Below are positions 18,764 through 29,976 of a stretch of 64,000 nucleotides of DNA, in pieces. The first letter of the stretch is position 1. Each line of letters starts with the position of its first letter. Source of the stretch: Budvicia aquatica DSM 5075 = ATCC 35567. GTDB taxonomy: Bacteria > Pseudomonadota > Gammaproteobacteria > Enterobacterales > Enterobacteriaceae. The position numbers were made by a program, and so were the translations under genes. The stretch is from contig NZ_ATYS01000005.1 of the NCBI RefSeq assembly GCF_000427805.1, positions 5,236 to 69,235 of the forward strand, read 5' to 3'. The notes under the pieces are model-generated. The model was not told the DNA's origin, did no database searches, and saw only the letters and a list, made by a program, of their open reading frames with translations.

Positions 18764-19894
18764 ATGAGCCAAATTCGCCTCGCTATTGTTCGCCAAAAAT
18801 ATCGCCCGGACGGCGGAGCTGAGCGATTCATTTCCCGCGCGCTGTCGGCACTCAATCAGCATAATTTATCCCTCAACGTCATCACTCGTGAGTGGCAAGG
18901 TGAAAAGAGCCCTGACTGGAATATCCTTACATGTAACCCGATAAAATGGGGACGCATTAGCCGCGAAAGGGGATTCGCTTTCGCCGCCAGAGCGATATGG
19001 GAACGAGAAAAATTTGACTTAGTACAAAGCCACGAACGCATTGCAGGTTGTGACATTTATAGAGCCGGAGATGGTGTTCACCGACAGTGGTTACAACAGC
19101 GGGCAAGAATTTTACCGAACTGGAAACAAAAATTGTTGTTTACCGATCGTTACCATAGATATGTCATGAACGCTGAACAAGAGATGTATACAGCGCCAGA
19201 GCTAAAAGCTGTTATCTGTAATGCTGAGATGGTCAAACAAGAGATCATCCAAAATTTTAACCTGCCAGAAGATAAAATAACGGTCATATACAACTCAATA
19301 GACCACAATCATTTTACTCCAGGTTCTGAGATTAATCGAATAGAGGTCCGGAATAAGTTATCGATCCCCTTAACAGCATCCTGTCTGATTTTTGTCGGTT
19401 CCGGCTTCGAAAGAAAGGGGCTATCCGCAGCAATTCAAGCTATCGCTAAGACAGATCATTATCTGATAGTCATCGGCAAAGATAAGAAAAGCAGTCAATA
19501 TGAAGCTCAAGCGAAAACCCTTGGATGCCATAATAGAGTCCGGTTCTTAGGCATGAAAAATGAAACCCTGCCCTATTATCAGGCGTGCGATGGGCTCTTA
19601 TTGCCGACACTTTACGATCCTTTCCCTAACGTTATTCTCGAAGCTCTGTCATGTGGACTACCCGTCGTAACCAGTACGACCTGTGGCGGTGCTGAGTTTA
19701 TTAATCAAGGACATGAAGGCTACGTTTGTGATGCCCTTGATATTAATGCATTAAAAGATGCAATTACCGCTTTACCTAAAGCCGCCGATGCCGAAAAAAT
19801 GTCACAAGCTGCGAGATGCCGAATTATGGATTATACGCCAGAAAATCTATCGCGCAGTTTGATTAATCTTTATGAAAAAGTACTACAAAAATGA
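18764..19894 (+). CDS. wabG: WabG, core galacturonic acid (GT4) transferase
   Basis: 376-residue GT4 enzyme. The N-terminal block LAIVRQKYRPDGGAERF and the segment AGDGVHRQWLQQRARIL are characteristic of Klebsiella/Serratia WabG, which adds GalA to heptose II of the inner core. The donor domain shows FVGSGFERKGLS and ALSCGLPVVTSTTCGGAEF. A GGAGCT ribosome site precedes the ATG. The stop overlaps wabH by four bases. GalA supplies negative charge where E. coli uses heptose phosphate. Confidence 0.88.
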   Translation: MSQIRLAIVRQKYRPDGGAERFISRALSALNQHNLSLNVITREWQGEKSPDWNILTCNPIKWGRISRERGFAFAARAIWEREKFDLVQSHERIAGCDIYRAGDGVHRQWLQQRARILPNWKQKLLFTDRYHRYVMNAEQEMYTAPELKAVICNAEMVKQEIIQNFNLPEDKITVIYNSIDHNHFTPGSEINRIEVRNKLSIPLTASCLIFVGSGFERKGLSAAIQAIAKTDHYLIVIGKDKKSSQYEAQAKTLGCHNRVRFLGMKNETLPYYQACDGLLLPTLYDPFPNVILEALSCGLPVVTSTTCGGAEFINQGHEGYVCDALDINALKDAITALPKAADAEKMSQAARCRIMDYTPENLSRSLINLYEKVLQK

Positions 19895-20991
19895 AGCAAC
19901 ATATTTTATTTATTATTGACGGTCTCCCCGGTGGCGGAGCCGAAAACGTTACCTTAACCCTTGCTGCAGGACTGAGCAGTAAAGACTTCAATGTTTCATT
20001 AATATCCTTACAAAATAAATTGGATTATGTGATTCCCGATAAGGTTAACTACCAGCTTGTACCAGACGATTATCGAGGTCCGTTTAGAAAATTAACTGAG
20101 CTATCTCGCCGAGCAAAACAGCTTGATAAGGCGCTGGAATTAATAGAACTTAAGTATGGAAAACCAAGTTTGGTTGTTTCAAGCTTACACAAAACCGATC
20201 GTATTGTTATCAAATCACAAAAGTTAGCGACCTATAATGTCTGGCATTGTATACATGGGATGCTATCTAATTCTTATCTTGCTAATAGAAATAAATTTAG
20301 CTATTTACTCAAGAAATCAAAAATAAAACGCGTTTACAATAACCGGAATATTATTACTGTTTCATCCTCCGTTGCTGAAGATCTAATCAATAAATTTGAC
20401 ATTAAGCCTAAGTCAATAAAAGTAATATATAACCCGTTTGATATAGAAAAAATCAGAAAACTATCATTAGAAAATAATCCATTTGAGTCCGAAAACTATA
20501 TTATTCATGTAGGTAGATTTCATTCAGTTAAGCGTCATGACAGATTATTAGAAGCCTATAGCCTGACAGATATTGCTGCAAAACTGATCATTCTTGGTAA
20601 AGGGGACTCTAGGGCTGAGGAATCGATTAAACGTAAAATTACTGAGCTAGGTTTAACCGACAGAGTCATTCTAGCTGGTTTTCACAGTAATCCATTGCCG
20701 ATTATTCGTGGTGCTAAAGTCACAATAATCAGTTCAGATAGTGAAGGATTACCGACCGTTTTAATCGAATCACTAATATGTAATACCCCGATTGTTAGTA
20801 CTAACTGCCCTGGAGGGGTCAGTGAAATCATGGTTGGTAATCTTAGCTACTATTTATCAGATATGAATGCGAAAAGCCTCGCCGAGAAAATATCTTTAGC
20901 CTATAACAACCCACCGGTTATTGAGGATAATATGATAGAAAAGTTTAGTTATGATAAAATACTCAACCAGTATATTTCCTTAATAAAATAA
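19891..20991 (+). CDS. wabH: WabH-like core GlcNAc (GT4) transferase
   Basis: 366-residue GT-B protein. The N terminus IIDGLPGGGAENVTLTLA, followed by a SLHKTDRIV segment, resembles Klebsiella WabH. WabH adds alpha-GlcNAc to the GalA laid down by WabG, and WabN then deacetylates it. The C-terminal domain has VGRFHSVKRHDRLLEAY and SSDSEGLPTVLIESLICN. The 3' half is more AT-rich than wabG. It lies four bases before waaA. Specificity is inferred from resemblance and from the wabG-wabN neighbours. Confidence 0.75.
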   Translation: MKQHILFIIDGLPGGGAENVTLTLAAGLSSKDFNVSLISLQNKLDYVIPDKVNYQLVPDDYRGPFRKLTELSRRAKQLDKALELIELKYGKPSLVVSSLHKTDRIVIKSQKLATYNVWHCIHGMLSNSYLANRNKFSYLLKKSKIKRVYNNRNIITVSSSVAEDLINKFDIKPKSIKVIYNPFDIEKIRKLSLENNPFESENYIIHVGRFHSVKRHDRLLEAYSLTDIAAKLIILGKGDSRAEESIKRKITELGLTDRVILAGFHSNPLPIIRGAKVTIISSDSEGLPTVLIESLICNTPIVSTNCPGGVSEIMVGNLSYYLSDMNAKSLAEKISLAYNNPPVIEDNMIEKFSYDKILNQYISLIK

Positions 20992-20995
20992 TTAG

Positions 20996-22270
20996 ATGCG
21001 TCAATTATATTCAGTTCTACTCTACTTGCTCCAACCCCTAATCTGGCTCCGGTTATACCTACGGGGCAGGAAGGCTCCTGCCTATAGAAAGCGCTGGGCT
21101 GAGAGATATGGTTTTTGCCGTGGAAAAGTTGAACCGGGCGGCATCATGCTTCACTCCGTTTCCGTGGGCGAAACGTTAACGGCAATTCCATTAGTCAGGG
21201 CGCTGCGTTATCGCTATCCGACCCTGCCAATTACAGTGACAACCATGACACCTACGGGCTCAGAGCGCGTAATGTCAGCATTTGGCGATGATGTGCACCA
21301 TGTCTATTTGCCTTATGATCTCCCCGGTTCAGTCAATCGCTTTTTAAATCAGGTCAGCCCTAAGCTAGTCATCGTTATGGAAACGGAGCTTTGGCCTAAT
21401 CTGATTCATCAGCTTAATAAGCGTAAAATCCCGTTAGTCATTGCTAATGCCCGACTATCAGAGCGCTCGGCAAAAGGCTACGCGAAGCTGGGCAAGTCCA
21501 TCCGGACCATGCTACAAAAGATCACGCTGATTGCTGCACAGAATAGCGAAGACGGCGAGCGTTTTATCCAGCTAGGCCTCAAGCGTTCTCACTTAACCGT
21601 TACCGGAAGTTTAAAATTTGATATTTCAGTTACGCCGGAACTATCGGCACGGGCATTAACGCTCAGACGCCAATGGGCTTCCCATCGCCCGGTCTGGATT
21701 GCGGCCAGCACGCATGATGGTGAAGAAAGTATTTTGCTGGAAGCCCATGCGAAGTTACTGCAACGCTTTCCGGATTTGTTATTGATCTTAGTTCCTCGTC
21801 ACCCGGAACGTTTTTCAACGGCACAGCAGCTAACAACTCAGGCAGGAATGCGCTATATCACCCGCAGCAGCGGCGAAATTCCTTCAGAGCAAACTCAGGT
21901 GATTATTGGTGACACCATGGGCGAGCTCATGTTGCTATATGGAATTGCTGATTTAGCCTTTGTTGGTGGTAGCCTGGTTGAACGTGGAGGCCATAATCCA
22001 CTGGAGCCGGCAGCTCATGCGGTCCCGGTTCTTATGGGCCCCCATATCTTTAATTTCAAAGATATCTGTAACAAGCTGGAACAGGCTAATGGCCTGATTA
22101 CCATTAATGATGTTGACTCGCTGGCAGAACAAATTACGCTATTACTGAGTGATGAAGAGTACCGCCAACATCGCGGGCAGCAGGCTGTCAACGTGCTGTT
22201 GCAAAATCAGGGGGCTCTGGAAAAGCTATTAGGGCTGCTAGAACCTTACTTACCTGCCCGGAGCCATTAA
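20996..22270 (+). CDS. waaA: WaaA, Kdo transferase
   Basis: 424 residues (E. coli 425), GT30 family. It is anchored by an N-terminal hydrophobic helix (about residues 4-20) and transfers two Kdo residues from CMP-Kdo to lipid IVA, the first step of core assembly. HSVSVGETLTAIPL carries the catalytic Glu. METELWPNL, TGSLKFDI, VPRHPERF and the C-terminal GGHNPLEPAAHAVPV are diagnostic. It precedes waaE, as in Klebsiella and Serratia. Confidence 0.97.
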   Translation: MRQLYSVLLYLLQPLIWLRLYLRGRKAPAYRKRWAERYGFCRGKVEPGGIMLHSVSVGETLTAIPLVRALRYRYPTLPITVTTMTPTGSERVMSAFGDDVHHVYLPYDLPGSVNRFLNQVSPKLVIVMETELWPNLIHQLNKRKIPLVIANARLSERSAKGYAKLGKSIRTMLQKITLIAAQNSEDGERFIQLGLKRSHLTVTGSLKFDISVTPELSARALTLRRQWASHRPVWIAASTHDGEESILLEAHAKLLQRFPDLLLILVPRHPERFSTAQQLTTQAGMRYITRSSGEIPSEQTQVIIGDTMGELMLLYGIADLAFVGGSLVERGGHNPLEPAAHAVPVLMGPHIFNFKDICNKLEQANGLITINDVDSLAEQITLLLSDEEYRQHRGQQAVNVLLQNQGALEKLLGLLEPYLPARSH

Positions 22271-22273
22271 CTC

Positions 22274-23544
<1,271 letters not shown>

Positions 23545-24354
23545 TCAGCGTTGGCAATGACGGCAAAAAAAGGTTGTCCTTTGCCCGTGCTTCTCACTTT
23601 CAATCAGTTCCCCACAAGCATGGCAGGGTTCTCCGGTCCGACCATAGACCTGTAATTCTTGGGCAAAATAACCGGGTTTACCATCAGCCTGAAGAAAATC
23701 CCGTAACGTAGTCCCGCCCTGCTCAATTGAACGCTGTAGAACCCGCTTAATCGTAAGCGCCAGATTATCTGCCTCAGACCCTGTCAAGGTACCAGCGGCG
23801 CGCAGCGGCGATATTCTGGCTTCAAACAGAGATTCACTGGCGTAAATATTCCCTACCCCAACCACCAGTTTATTATCCATCAGCCAAGGCTTAATTAACG
23901 TCTTTTTGCCTTGAGATTTTTTTAGCAGATACGCCCCGCTAAACTCATCGCTCAATGGCTCAGGGCCTAAATGCTTCAAGGCGCTACAAGTCTCTAAATC
24001 ATCAGCCCATAGCCATGCGCCAAATCGCCTTGGATCGGTATAGCGTAGAACCTTCCCGCCGGAAATCAGAAAATCAACGTGGTCGTGTTTACCCGCCTCC
24101 AGAAACTCTGGCAGAATTCTTACGCTACCGGACATGCCTAAGTGGCCAACAAGCCAGCCGTCAGGCAACTCAATAAGTAGATATTTTGCCCGCCGCTGAA
24201 CGCTTAATACCGGCTGATTTTCCAAAGCAATAATCTGCGGTGAAACCGGCCAGCGTAATTTAGGCTGGCGGACAATAGCCTTAATAATTTTATGGTTAAC
24301 CAAGTAGGGTTCAATACCACGGCGGCTAGTCTCTATTTCCGGTAATTCTGGCAC
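23545..24354 (-). CDS. mutM: MutM (Fpg), formamidopyrimidine-DNA glycosylase
   Basis: 269 residues from a GTG start at 24354, identical to the E. coli length. The start is fixed biologically, because after Met removal Pro1 of PELPEIE must be the N-terminal nucleophile; the longer upstream frame would bury it. The protein excises 8-oxoguanine and ring-opened purines and cuts the strand. [10 protein letters not shown] forms the helix-two-turns-helix. A C-terminal zinc finger (CHAC...CRHC) ends the protein. Confidence 0.96.
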   Translation of the reverse strand: MPELPEIETSRRGIEPYLVNHKIIKAIVRQPKLRWPVSPQIIALENQPVLSVQRRAKYLLIELPDGWLVGHLGMSGSVRILPEFLEAGKHDHVDFLISGGKVLRYTDPRRFGAWLWADDLETCSALKHLGPEPLSDEFSGAYLLKKSQGKKTLIKPWLMDNKLVVGVGNIYASESLFEARISPLRAAGTLTGSEADNLALTIKRVLQRSIEQGGTTLRDFLQADGKPGYFAQELQVYGRTGEPCHACGELIESEKHGQRTTFFCRHCQR

Positions 24355-24456
24355 GAAGAAATATCCTCTGATAATTAAGCTGATAGTTGAATCATACACG
24401 CAAAAGACAAAGTGATGGAAGGTATCACCACCAACCGGGCGATCGCTAATTTTAGG

Positions 24457-24487
24457 CGATAAAAAAACCCGGCCTAAGCCGGGTTTT
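24457..24487 (-). terminator. Terminator after rpmG
   Basis: The inverted repeat AAACCCGGC / GCCGGGTTT lies just beyond the rpmG stop on the minus strand. On that strand it is followed by TTTTTTATCG, a typical Rho-independent layout. It closes the rpmBG transcript before mutM. Confidence 0.7.
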
Positions 24488-24514
24488 GGTATCGATTTGT
24501 ATAAGAAATTAAAA

Positions 24515-24685
<171 letters not shown>

Positions 24686-24693
24686 TCAGTTCC

Positions 24694-24948
<255 letters not shown>

Positions 24949-24998
24949 TCAAATCAGCTCGAGCTTCGTTAGGATGTTGGCTGCCTCGTCAGGCTTTT

Positions 24999-25071
24999 AG
25001 AGCCAATCTCAGCAAATTCCGCTGAGATGAGACGCTGAGTCAGGTTGTTGGAACCTGCTGAGATAGGCTCT
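24999..25071 (-). promoter_or_regulatory. Structured rpmB 5' leader with competing hairpins
   Basis: Read leftward, the rpmB leader contains AGAGCCTATCTCAGCA (25071-25056). This can pair, 15 of 16, with the segment at 24999-25014. That same segment can instead pair perfectly over 8 bp with 25021-25028. A third small hairpin (25041-25046 with 25052-25057) overlaps the first arm. The two main pairings exclude each other, as in attenuators and ribosomal-protein leader RNAs. A regulatory role is inference. Confidence 0.5.
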
Positions 25072-25104
25072 TAATACCGCACCCGTGATCCTCAAAGGTG
25101 GCGT

Positions 25105-25133
25105 AGTATACGCTCTTAGCCTTTAGGGCTCAA
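25105..25133 (-). promoter_or_regulatory. Sigma-70 promoter of rpmBG
   Basis: On the minus strand TTGAGC (25128-25133) and TATACT (25105-25110) are separated by exactly 17 bases. Both are close to the -35 and -10 consensus. Transcription would begin near 25098 and give an untranslated leader of about 165 nt before rpmB. Confidence 0.75.
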
Positions 25134-25176
25134 GTGCCGAACGGACAAAGATCCCTCAAGATCGTAAAAAAATCCG

Positions 25177-25860
25177 TTAAATCCACCCGCGCTCAGCAAA
25201 TGAGACGTACTCGCCGCGACCAATAACGATATGATCGAGCACCTTAATATCCAATACCGAGCAGGCTTTTAACACTTGATCGGTCACGCTACGGTCTGCC
25301 TGACTGGGCTCCACAACGCCGGATGGGTGATTATGCGCTAATATTACCGAAGCTGCATTAGACTTTAGCGCTTCACGTACAATTTCTCGCGGGTGTACTT
25401 CAACACAGTTAAATGTTCCGGTAAACATCTCTTTGTGATAAATCACCCTATTTTGGTTATCTAAGAACATCACAATAAACACTTCGCGATCCCGTTGGGC
25501 TAATAATCCCTGTAAATACTGACGGGTAATCTGAGGATTTTTAATGGTACATTCCTGCGCTAACTGATGACCTAAGAACCGCCGCGATAGCTCTACTGCC
25601 GCATGCAACTGAGTATATTTTGATAGCCCTAACCCCCGTTTCTGGCAGAAAGAGATATAGTCAGCAGACATTAATGCATACAAAGAACCGAACTCTTTTA
25701 ACAGCTGCCCCGCCATTTCAGACACATTAACTCCCGGCAGGCCTGTTCGTAAAAATATTGCCAACAGCTCTTGGTCAGACAGCGTAATTGCGCCAAGCTT
25801 GAGTAATTTCTCCCTCGGGCCCTGCCCCTCCGGCCAGATATCTGCTCCGTTTTTTGCCAT
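25177..25860 (-). CDS. radC: RadC/YicR JAB1-MPN domain protein
   Basis: 227 residues from ATG 25860. This start is chosen because ACAGGAGGACATT gives a near-perfect ribosome site; the frame extends upstream to 25938 without comparable support. An N-terminal helix-hairpin-helix-like region ([23 protein letters not shown]) is followed by a JAMM metalloprotease-like domain with LAHNHPSG and a downstream Asp. The E. coli protein ends in the same FAERGWI. Despite the name, a role in recombination repair is not supported; function is uncertain. Confidence 0.93.
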   Translation of the reverse strand: MAKNGADIWPEGQGPREKLLKLGAITLSDQELLAIFLRTGLPGVNVSEMAGQLLKEFGSLYALMSADYISFCQKRGLGLSKYTQLHAAVELSRRFLGHQLAQECTIKNPQITRQYLQGLLAQRDREVFIVMFLDNQNRVIYHKEMFTGTFNCVEVHPREIVREALKSNAASVILAHNHPSGVVEPSQADRSVTDQVLKACSVLDIKVLDHIVIGRGEYVSFAERGWI

Positions 25861-26084
25861 AATGTCCTCCTGTTTATCGGATACTGACATCTTGGTGAAT
25901 AAATTCCGAGGTAACACAACGAGTTGTCTGTTATTCATTAGAAACGTTCCGCAAAAATAATTTTATTAGCTACACCCTGTGCGGTTTTTCTGGCATATAG
26001 ATCCCCTTTGCTGAGGTTATGATAAAATCCTCACACTCATTTTAAGAATCTGCGTCATCTTCTGTTAAAAAATAGGGCGGTCAC

Positions 26085-27293
26085 ATGTCTATGCTAAACG
26101 GTAAGAAAATAGTTCTGGGTATCAGCGGTGGCATTGCTGCTTATAAATGCCCCGAGATTGTGCGCCGTTTGCGTGACAGAGGAGCTGAGGTTCGCGTCGT
26201 TATGACCGATGCAGCCAAAGCTTTTATTACCCCGTTAACACTACAGGCCGTATCCGGTTATCCGGTTTCTGATGACTTACTAGATCCGGCCGCAGAAGCC
26301 TCAATGGGACACATTGAATTAGGTAAATGGGCCGATATGGTATTATTGGCGCCGGCTACTGCAGATTTATTAGCCCGCTTAGCCGCAGGAATGGCAAACG
26401 ATTTGCTAAGTACCCTCTGTCTGGCAACCAGTGCACCTATTGTGGCTGCGCCAGCGATGAACCAACAAATGTACCAAGCGAAACCAACTCAGCACAATCT
26501 CCAGTTACTGGCTTCACGGGGTATTCATCTTTGGGGCCCGGACAGCGGTAATCAGGCCTGTGGAGACGTTGGTCCGGGAAGAATGCTAGAGCCGCTGAAT
26601 ATTGTTGCCCGCTGTGTCGACTTCTTCTCCTATACTCAGGATCTCGCCGGAATAAATATCATGATAACCGCGGGGCCGACCAGAGAAGCATTAGATCCGG
26701 TACGATTTATCACTAATCACAGTTCGGGTAAAATGGGCTATGCGATAGCCAAAGCGGCGGCCGATCGCGGAGCGTCTGTCACCTTGGTCAGCGGGCCGGT
26801 TGAATTAACAACGCCTGCAGGCGTCGACAGAGTGAACGTCATCAGTGCGCTAGAAATGCGCGCAGCCGTTATGCAGCGAGCGGCTTCACAAAATATTTTT
26901 ATTGCCTGCGCAGCCGTTGCAGATTACCGTGCAGAGCAAATTGCCAGTGAAAAAATAAAAAAACAGGGCGACGATTTACTGTTAAAAATGGTAAAAAACC
27001 CGGATATCGTTGCCGAAGTTGCGGCAATGACTGAAAACCGACCTTTTGTCGTAGGATTTGCCGCCGAAACACAAAATGTGGAAGAATACGCACGGTTGAA
27101 ATTAGCCCGTAAGAATCTCGATCTCATCTGTGCTAATGATGTATCACTGTCAGGCCAAGGCTTTAACAGCGATACGAATGCCTTACACCTATACTGGCCA
27201 AATGGCGAAATGAGTCTGCCGCTGAGCGACAAATCTTTGCTGGGTCAAAAACTGATGGACGAAATAGCCAATCGCTATGATGAAAAAAATTGA
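26085..27293 (+). CDS. coaBC: CoaBC (Dfp), phosphopantothenoylcysteine synthetase/decarboxylase
   Basis: 402-residue bifunctional CoA-synthesis enzyme. The N-terminal flavodoxin-like CoaC half (about 1-190) has [10 protein letters not shown], the active His in [20 protein letters not shown] and the catalytic Cys in [12 protein letters not shown]. The C-terminal CoaB half, which ligates cysteine with CTP, has [20 protein letters not shown] and the AVADYR/EKIKK segment. It overlaps dut by 17 bases. Confidence 0.96.
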   Translation: MSMLNGKKIVLGISGGIAAYKCPEIVRRLRDRGAEVRVVMTDAAKAFITPLTLQAVSGYPVSDDLLDPAAEASMGHIELGKWADMVLLAPATADLLARLAAGMANDLLSTLCLATSAPIVAAPAMNQQMYQAKPTQHNLQLLASRGIHLWGPDSGNQACGDVGPGRMLEPLNIVARCVDFFSYTQDLAGINIMITAGPTREALDPVRFITNHSSGKMGYAIAKAAADRGASVTLVSGPVELTTPAGVDRVNVISALEMRAAVMQRAASQNIFIACAAVADYRAEQIASEKIKKQGDDLLLKMVKNPDIVAEVAAMTENRPFVVGFAAETQNVEEYARLKLARKNLDLICANDVSLSGQGFNSDTNALHLYWPNGEMSLPLSDKSLLGQKLMDEIANRYDEKN

Positions 27294-27735
27294 CGTAAAA
27301 ATTCTGGATGCCCGTATTGGCAGCACATTTCCTTTGCCAACCTATGCGACTACCGGCTCTGCGGGTCTTGATTTAAGAGCTTGCTTAGATGCTGCAGTAA
27401 CATTAAATCCGGGTGAAACTCAGCTATTGCCAACCGGCTTAGCTATTCATATTGCCGATGCCAGCCTTGCTGCGGTCATTTTACCGCGTTCAGGCCTGGG
27501 GCATAAACACGGCGTCGTGCTGGGTAACCTGGTTGGTCTGATTGACTCAGATTATCAAGGGCAATTAATGGTTTCTGTATGGAACCGTGGCCAGACAGCA
27601 TTTGTTATCGAACCCGGTGAACGCATTGCTCAAATGGTCTTTGTTCCGGTGGTTCAGGCCGAGTTCAATATTGTTGATGACTTTGAAAGCAGCGATCGTG
27701 GTGAAGGTGGTTTTGGTCACTCAGGTCGTCAATAA
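27277..27735 (+). CDS. dut: Dut, dUTP diphosphatase
   Basis: 152 residues, the same length as the usual E. coli annotation. It hydrolyses dUTP to dUMP, keeping uracil out of DNA and supplying thymidylate synthesis. All five trimeric dUTPase motifs are visible: [43 protein letters not shown] and the flexible C-terminal [12 protein letters not shown]. The start lies inside coaBC. Confidence 0.97.
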   Translation: MMKKIDVKILDARIGSTFPLPTYATTGSAGLDLRACLDAAVTLNPGETQLLPTGLAIHIADASLAAVILPRSGLGHKHGVVLGNLVGLIDSDYQGQLMVSVWNRGQTAFVIEPGERIAQMVFVPVVQAEFNIVDDFESSDRGEGGFGHSGRQ

Positions 27736-27753
27736 CACGTTTCTTTTCTGAAT

Positions 27754-27882
27754 ATATACCCAAAATCATTTATGGTGCAGGAAGGCGGCAAGTGAGTGAA
27801 TCTCGATGAGCTTGCTTAGGTAAGTGATTCGGGCAAACGAATGCAGCCAACGCACCTGCAACTCGACGAATGACGGGTATAA
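27754..27882. repeat. ERIC (IRU) element
   Basis: About 129 bp bounded by ATATACCC and GGGTAT. The interior reads GTGAATCTCGATGAGCTTGC then AGGTAAGTGATTCGGG, close to the two classical ERIC primer sites, followed by GAATGCAGCCAACGCACCTG. The halves are imperfectly complementary, so transcripts fold into a long hairpin. It lies between dut and slmA. ERIC elements are non-coding, immobile-looking repeats of Enterobacterales and Vibrio. Confidence 0.85.
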
Positions 27883-27964
27883 AAATAAAATAGTGTGAAT
27901 CAGCACCATCGCTGATTGCTTAGGAATGGGTGAAAGCCTGTTCCTTATTAGGATGTCATTAGGC

Positions 27965-28555
27965 ATGGTAGAAAAAGTAAAGAAAAATCGCAGGGAAGAC
28001 ATACTGCAGGCTCTGGCACAAATGCTGGAGTCAAGTGACGGTAGTCAGCGAATCACTACGGCAAAGCTTGCCGCAAACGTTGGGGTTTCAGAAGCGGCAC
28101 TTTATCGCCACTTTCCCAGCAAAATGCGCATGTTTGACAGTCTGATCGAGTTTATTGAAGACAGCCTGAATAGCCGTATTAACCTGATCCTGCAGGATGA
28201 AAAAGATACGTTTAATCGCGTACGCTTAATCATGCTTCTGGTTCTTGGCTTCGCTGAGAAGAACCCCGGCCTGACCCGCATCATGACCGGCCATGCGTTG
28301 ATGTTTGAACAAGACCGCCTGCAAAGCCGGATTAATCAGCTGTTTGAGCGTATAGAAACTCAACTTCGCCAGGTATTACGCGAGCGTAAACTGCGCGAAG
28401 GACAGGCCTTTGCCTATGATGAAGGATTAATTGCCAGCCAGCTTCTGGCCTTTTGTGAAGGTATGATGTCCCGGTTTGTGCGATCGGAATTTCGCTATCG
28501 GCCTACGGAAGAGTTTGAAGCCCGCTGGCCAATGCTTGCCTTACAGTTACAATAA
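27965..28555 (+). CDS. slmA: SlmA, nucleoid occlusion factor (TetR family)
   Basis: About 196 residues from ATG 27965 (E. coli 198); an upstream in-frame ATG at 27926 would add 13 residues, but the alignment start [11 protein letters not shown] favours the later one. The N-terminal TetR helix-turn-helix reads [20 protein letters not shown]. Bound to SBS sites on the chromosome, SlmA blocks FtsZ ring assembly over the nucleoid. The C-terminal domain retains the dimer and FtsZ-binding helices. Located after dut as in E. coli. Confidence 0.94.
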   Translation: MVEKVKKNRREDILQALAQMLESSDGSQRITTAKLAANVGVSEAALYRHFPSKMRMFDSLIEFIEDSLNSRINLILQDEKDTFNRVRLIMLLVLGFAEKNPGLTRIMTGHALMFEQDRLQSRINQLFERIETQLRQVLRERKLREGQAFAYDEGLIASQLLAFCEGMMSRFVRSEFRYRPTEEFEARWPMLALQLQ

Positions 28556-28591
28556 CGACGAGTCTGCAAAGCAAGTATTTCCCGAGCAATG

Positions 28592-28624
28592 AAAAGGCCA
28601 ACAGGTTTATCCTGCCGGCCTTTT
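28592..28624. terminator. Bidirectional terminator between slmA and the dehydrogenase operon
   Basis: Arms AAAAGGCCAACAGG and CCTGCCGGCCTTTT pair over 12 of 14 positions. They carry A-runs on the left and T-runs on the right, so either strand gives a hairpin plus U-tract. It sits between convergent slmA and the cytochrome c gene. Confidence 0.8.
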
Positions 28625-28654
28625 CTATTTTAGCTAGCTAAAGAGAAGAATAGA

Positions 28655-29962
28655 TTACTCCGCTTTAGACACCGCCCCATAAGCAGCGGCTTTCACATCA
28701 CTACGTACATCCGCAACCTGTTTTTCCGTTACCGGAGAAGCCTGATTCCCCCAGCTATTACGAATAAAGTTAACCACGTCAGCCACTTGTTTATCCGTTA
28801 ACCGGGTATCAAACGCAGGCATATTATAAGACGTAGGTGCTTTAAAGGTTGAGGGTAACGTATCCCCTTTCAGCACGATGTGGATCAGCGAAGTGGCATC
28901 ATTACCAAGCAAGACCGGATTACCGGTAAAAGCAGGAAAAACCTCAGCATAACCTTTACCGTCAGTCCGGTGGCAGGCAGCACAGTTATCAACATAGACA
29001 CTGGCACCAACGGCACTATCATCACCGTTATACAAGGCGTTGTAAGCCGCATCGTCGTATTTAAACGGAGTCTCGTTATATGTTGTTCCCGGCAACGTTT
29101 TGAGATAACGGACAATAGCCGTTAAGTCATCATCAGTCATATATTGCATGCTCTGGACGATAACATCACTCATTCCGCCAAACACCGCAGTGTGCTCAGT
29201 CCGGCCGGTTGTTAAAAACTGCACCAATTGAGCTTCAGTCCAGCTTCCCAGCCCATCCTTCAGGTCTCCGCGTAAGTTTTTAGGCACCCAACCGTCCATT
29301 GGCTCACCGCCGGATAAATACAGTTCCCCGTCTTCAGCCGTTAACGCTTTTTCCTGCATTCCGATACCGCGCGGGCTATGACAGGCACCACAGTGACCAA
29401 GCCCTTCAACCAGATAGGCACCGCGTGCAACAACAGGATCTTGATCAACCGGAGCCTTAAACTCTTTCACTTCAGGTGCAAAAGTCCAACGCCAGAAAGA
29501 AAGAGGCCAGCGCATTGAAAGCGGCCAGACAATATCGGTCGGTTTATTGGCCTGATTAACCGGTTTTACACCATGCATAAAGTAAGCATAAAGAGCCTGC
29601 ATATCCGCATCGGTCACTCGGGCATAAGACGGATAAGGCATCGCCGGATACAGCGTAGAATCTTTGCCGATACCGTGACGAACGGCATTATCAAAGTCAG
29701 TAAAGCTATAATCTCCGATACCGGTCGACTTATCCGGCGTAATGTTAGTAGAAAAAATGGTTCCTATCGGTGATTCAATCGGTAATCCACCGGCAAACGG
29801 CTGACCGCCGGAAGCGGTATGGCAAGCCACACAATCCCCCGCACGCGCAAGATACTCTCCCTGCTTGATAAGATTTTCATCCTGATAGTTTACTGTTTCT
29901 GCGGCAAATGCCGGAGCTGCGAGGCCCATCGACAGGCCGGCAGCAAGAAGAAATTTTTTCAT
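28655..29962 (-). CDS. Triheme cytochrome c subunit of gluconate-type dehydrogenase
   Basis: 435 residues with a signal peptide (1-20, ending AFA-AE). Three CxxCH heme sites at about 44-48 (CVACH), 191-195 (CGACH) and 327-331 (CAACH) define the triheme cytochrome subunit of membrane FAD-dependent gluconate or 2-ketogluconate dehydrogenases. Each heme region is followed by a Met-bearing loop such as YPAMPYPSYA. It passes electrons from the flavoprotein to ubiquinone at the periplasmic face. It is last in the three-gene operon. The exact sugar-acid substrate cannot be told from sequence. Confidence 0.9.
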   Translation of the reverse strand: MKKFLLAAGLSMGLAAPAFAAETVNYQDENLIKQGEYLARAGDCVACHTASGGQPFAGGLPIESPIGTIFSTNITPDKSTGIGDYSFTDFDNAVRHGIGKDSTLYPAMPYPSYARVTDADMQALYAYFMHGVKPVNQANKPTDIVWPLSMRWPLSFWRWTFAPEVKEFKAPVDQDPVVARGAYLVEGLGHCGACHSPRGIGMQEKALTAEDGELYLSGGEPMDGWVPKNLRGDLKDGLGSWTEAQLVQFLTTGRTEHTAVFGGMSDVIVQSMQYMTDDDLTAIVRYLKTLPGTTYNETPFKYDDAAYNALYNGDDSAVGASVYVDNCAACHRTDGKGYAEVFPAFTGNPVLLGNDATSLIHIVLKGDTLPSTFKAPTSYNMPAFDTRLTDKQVADVVNFIRNSWGNQASPVTEKQVADVRSDVKAAAYGAVSKAE

Positions 29963-29976
29963 TTATCTGTCTCCTG

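Noticed and set aside
23545-24399. MutM starting at the longer frame's ATG (24399)
   Set aside because: The enzyme needs Pro right after the initiator Met; only the GTG at 24354 places it there, and it gives the standard 269 residues.
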